DNA of 64,000 bases, from assembly GCA_037693485.1 (NCBI GenBank), contig CM075352.1:22812001-22876000 (forward strand), read 5' to 3'. Shown piece by piece: positions 60,925 to 64,000 of the stretch. Origin of the DNA: Kitagawia praeruptora. Taxonomy: Eukaryota; Streptophyta; Magnoliopsida; Apiales; Apiaceae. The notes below the pieces were generated by a model, which saw only the letters and a program-made list of their open reading frames with translations, had not been told where the DNA came from and made no database searches. The first letter of the stretch is position 1. Each line of letters starts with the position of its first letter. The translations under genes were made by a program, and so were the position numbers.

Positions 60925-61236
60925 TAGCATCTCCAAGGGTAGTATGTATAATGGTTGGCTATATTGATTGAATAAAATGATTATGTAAAATTTTAGTTAA
61001 GTGGACCAATATATACTCCAATGGGATTATCTATAATTATGCTTGTGCAAAATTATACCTAACAAATTCATTGGTTCGATAAATATAACCAATGAAACAT
61101 GTCTGACTATATTTTTTACTAAGGGGATAGAGGGTTTGGAGTTGTAGAATTTTTACATAATCTCTAAAAATGCCACCTAGTCACATAGATGTCACATATA
61201 TAATTTTAGCTAAGGTTTTTACCATTGGAGATGCTC
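60925..61236. mobile_element. Tourist-like (PIF/Harbinger) MITE, 312 bp
   Basis: Ends TAGCATCTCCAAGGGTAG and CCATTGGAGATGCTC are inverted with one edge change, and TAA lies on both sides (60922-60924 and 61237-61239). The interior GATTATGTAAAAT is shared with 29336-29657. Confidence 0.82.
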
Positions 61237-61239
61237 TAA

Positions 61240-62810
61240 CAACATATTTCTTTATTTATGATTTTTTATTTACAATTAATAATTTGTCACACTCCTAATC
61301 CATCAAAATCTCGTCTAATAAGGAGAGACTTCACGTGATTCAATTTATATGTAAAATCTTCTACAAATCCTTTAAAATCCTTGAGTCTTAAAATCGATTA
61401 AAATTTGAATACCTTGAGATTTTGTTTTATTTTTTAAAATCCCAAATGAATACCTACAGATTTTAAAAGATTTTTTAAAATCTTAATTGAATACCCACGG
61501 ATTTAGAAAAATTATTTCAAATCCGAATTAAATACCTTCAAATTTTAAAAGATTGTTTAAAATATCAAATGAATACATGCTCATTTTAAGAATTCATTAA
61601 AATCCAACAAAACCTCAAATAAATACACCCCTTTAAATGATGATGCGTATATCTACACACAGACTGTGGATAATTTTAAATTATTAACTCGATAATAAAT
61701 ATTTTATTATAATATATGAGTCGGCTAGTAGTCATTTAACCAATCATAAAATTATGAATTATTCCGGGATAAATTAATTATTAAATTTTACTTATTTTAC
61801 TTATTTTAATAATTTAATATACGCTAAAAGAGTATTATTATTGGTTGCTGAATAAATTACCAATCAAAAATTTAAAAAAATTTAGAGGTATTCAAATTCA
61901 CTTCTAAATTTTAAATTAATCAATCATATACAATATTTTTTATTATTACCATACTTATTCTAATTTTACTAATCACGTTTTTTTAAATAGAATAATATCT
62001 TGATTTAATAAATTCGTATATAACGTGATTTTTAATTTTTAAAAAATTACTACTAACCATAAATAACATTCTCAATAAATTCAAATAACAGTATATTACG
62101 TATGTTTATACATATTTTATTTATAATTGGTTTTACCTAATTACCCTAAATCATTTTTATATAATTATAACTTAATATTTTTATTATTACTTAATTACCC
62201 TTACTTAATTATTTATAGTTACTAATAACTAATTAATTTCTTTTTTCATATAAATCATATTATATTTAATAACTAATAATTTTTTATTTAATAACTAATA
62301 ATTAACTGAATACATTTTTAACTAAATCACATCATCTCTTATTTACTCAAATTTTTATAGTCATTACTTAATTACTCTTACTTAATATTTTTTAGTATTA
62401 CTTAATCATCCTTAATTATTTATAGTTAGCAATAACTAATCAATTTTATTTTTCATATAAAACATGTTATCTTTAATAACTAATCAATTTCCTTTTCATA
62501 TCCAATTACTAATAATTAATTGAGTACCTTTTTTTAGCTAAATTGTATTATATTTTTTAATTAAAATCCCCAATTTTCTAGAAATATCACGGGCAATTAT
62601 ACCCTATTATACCTTATATTATAGAATAATACTAAAAAGGATAATAAAGATGTATTACCATAGATCAAGGGATCGAATTTTACTACAACATGAATAATAA
62701 ATAATAAAACTATGATAACATAAGCACCCATGTTTAGTATTAACCGATGTCCACTTCCAATAGGATATAATAAGTGTGATACTTTTAATTTCACAAAACA
62801 AAATAATTTA
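61240..62810. other. AT-rich intergenic DNA with a repeated TTAATTACCCTTACTTAATT motif
   Basis: No gene is seen. Between about 62140 and 62530 the same block (TTACTTAATTACCCTTACTT, then AGTTACTAATAACTAATT and CATATAAA) recurs two to three times in diverged form. Around 61370-61620, words of the type AAATCC/GAATACC with TTTTAAAAGATT recur every 40-60 bp. Confidence 0.5.
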
Positions 62811-62813
62811 CTA

Positions 62814-63092
62814 CTCCCTCCGTCCCTAATTAGTAGTCCATTTTGAAAAAAACACACATCTTAAGAAATATTTAATGTCGTATTTTGTTTCCATAGTTGC
62901 CCCTACTTATTGCATTAAATAATAACTTTTGAATGTATAATTAATTATTAATTATAAAGTCAAACATTGGAAATAGAAGTGTAGGGGTATTTTTGGAAAA
63001 ACTTGAAAAACATGCATTGAAATATGAAAAGATACAACTATTTAGGGACAAATTTTTTCTCAAAATGGACTACTAAATAGGGACGGAGGGAG
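62814..63092. mobile_element. Stowaway MITE (279 bp)
   Basis: Ends CTCCCTCCGTCCCTA and TAGGGACGGAGGGAG are perfect inverted repeats with TA on both sides. The longer arms (ATTAGTAGTCCATTTTGA and its complement) remain nearly perfect, so this is a young copy. Confidence 0.94.
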
Positions 63093-63200
63093 TAATGCTT
63101 AATCTCAGATAAATTTTCAATGATTAATCTCAATATTACAATCACACAATTAAAACATAAATTAGTTTTACACATGATGCAATTCATATACATCGCTTAA

Positions 63201-63609
63201 GAGCACTCACATTGGAGTCTCTATCCCTAAATATTTAGGGAAAATGCTAACTTTTGATCAAAAATGTTGCTCCATCCGGAACCCCATTTTGAGGAACAAA
63301 TTTAGGGACGATTGTTCAGTCCCCATTTATGCAGAATACTGTTCCTCCCGCAAACTATCCCCAAATCTCTCTCTCTCTTACTTTATATATATATATTTAA
63401 TTGTATTTGTAGGTAGTGGGTTAGTTTTGGTAGTTAAAATTGTAAATGAAAGAGAGAGAAAAAAGTAATATAAAAAAGAATATAGGGATATGGGGATGGA
63501 AAATGGGGAATGGGATGTAAAATATTTTTGATAATTTTGAGGATTTACTATTTTTATTTGGGGATTTACTATTTTTAGTAAGTTTTTGGGGTTGGGGATG
63601 GGAATGCTC
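63201..63609. mobile_element. Tourist-like MITE (about 409 bp)
   Basis: Left end GAGCACTCACATTGGAG, right end GGTTGGGGATGGGAATGCTC, with TAA on both sides (63198-63200 and 63610-63612). The interior repeats GGGGATTTACTATTTTT. It is a different subfamily from the copies at 29336 and 60925. Confidence 0.7.
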
Positions 63610-63612
63610 TAA

Positions 63613-64000
63613 CACATCTAATAGGCATATTGTGTACTGTTTCTTCTTTAAATCGGAGTTTTGAAATGACGAACAATTTGATCATGTCCCTTATTATTTG
63701 ATGAGTTGACACGGGTAGCAAACAATATCACATATAAAGCAAACAACATAGATGACCACAGTAAGAGGGCTACAGTCATGGTAATAACTAATATATTATT
63801 ATAGCTTTAAAAACAATACAAATACAAAGATGATATACATGTATTTAATAATTTAATGATGATCGTTGGATACAATACTAAAAATTGTTATAAAAATTGT
63901 TATATACAAAGGTCTAAGGTTTGAATCCCGTCAATAACATTTTAATTTAGAATTAATATTAAAACATGTTACATAGAAAGGTTGAAGGTTCAATTTGTAG
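63613..64000. other. Intergenic DNA, no feature
   Basis: AT-rich. A short word (AAAGGTCTAAGGTTTGAATCC and a relative AAAGGTTGAAGGTTCAAT) occurs twice near 63908 and 63977. No gene seen. Confidence 0.35.

Noticed and set aside
1..64000. tRNA, rRNA, snoRNA, CRISPR array or organellar insert
   Set aside because: No cloverleaf A/B-box pattern, rRNA core motif, regularly spaced repeat array or plastid/mitochondrial gene stretch was recognised on reading; covariance-model searches could not be run.

Overview
This is a stretch of plant nuclear DNA, most likely from a core eudicot. The evidence is an AT-rich background, introns with GT-AG borders, four plant-type nuclear genes and a dense load of plant transposable elements. 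The genus cannot be fixed from the sequence.

Four genes are supported with splice-resolved models. (1) A type-A cytokinin response regulator (+, 2118-3871, 5 exons, 291 aa) with an unusual 12-residue Ser/Pro/Gln repeat tail. (2) The mitochondrial pyruvate dehydrogenase E1 alpha subunit (-, 28709-24900, 9 exons, 395 aa). (3) A chloroplast-type Ski2-like DExH RNA helicase of the ISE2 family (+, 37982-46882, 16 exons, 1153 aa). (4) A SIN3-like (SNL) transcriptional co-repressor scaffold (-, 58700-48301, 22 exons, about 1383 aa). ISE2 and SNL converge tail to tail. The four proteins act in different compartments (cytokinin phosphorelay, mitochondrial carbon entry, plastid RNA metabolism, nuclear deacetylase recruitment), and nothing suggests a functional cluster.

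Most of the rest is layered transposon sequence. 5.8-11.1 kb is a decayed L1-type LINE on the minus strand. 11.1-20.6 kb is a Stowaway MITE split by a complete 9.2-kb non-autonomous LTR retrotransposon (minus orientation; 3.4-kb LTRs that look almost identical; 2.5-kb non-coding interior; primer-binding site, polypurine tract and 5-bp target duplication all visible). 20.6-24.7 kb holds a captured type III polyketide synthase fragment, a pogo/Emigrant-like MITE, a Stowaway and Helitron-like ends. 28.9-31.7 kb is AT-rich DNA with several MITEs. 31.7-37.7 kb is a second, much better preserved LINE of the same family. It ends about 290 bp upstream of the ISE2 start codon, and its tail carries a 575-bp hAT-type MITE full of ACACGAA motifs. 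59.3-64 kb contains a palindromic foldback element, a PIF/Harbinger transposase fragment and further MITEs. The large intron 7 of SNL contains a solo-LTR-like element and a Tourist-like MITE with a Stowaway nested inside it.

No rRNA, tRNA or CRISPR feature was recognised. The most distinctive observations are the dated nesting series, the TGA/ATG overlap conserved in both LINE copies, the captured polyketide synthase fragment between 9-bp direct repeats, coding-like sequence in ISE2 intron 12, two GC-AG introns, and the repeat-expanded response-regulator tail.
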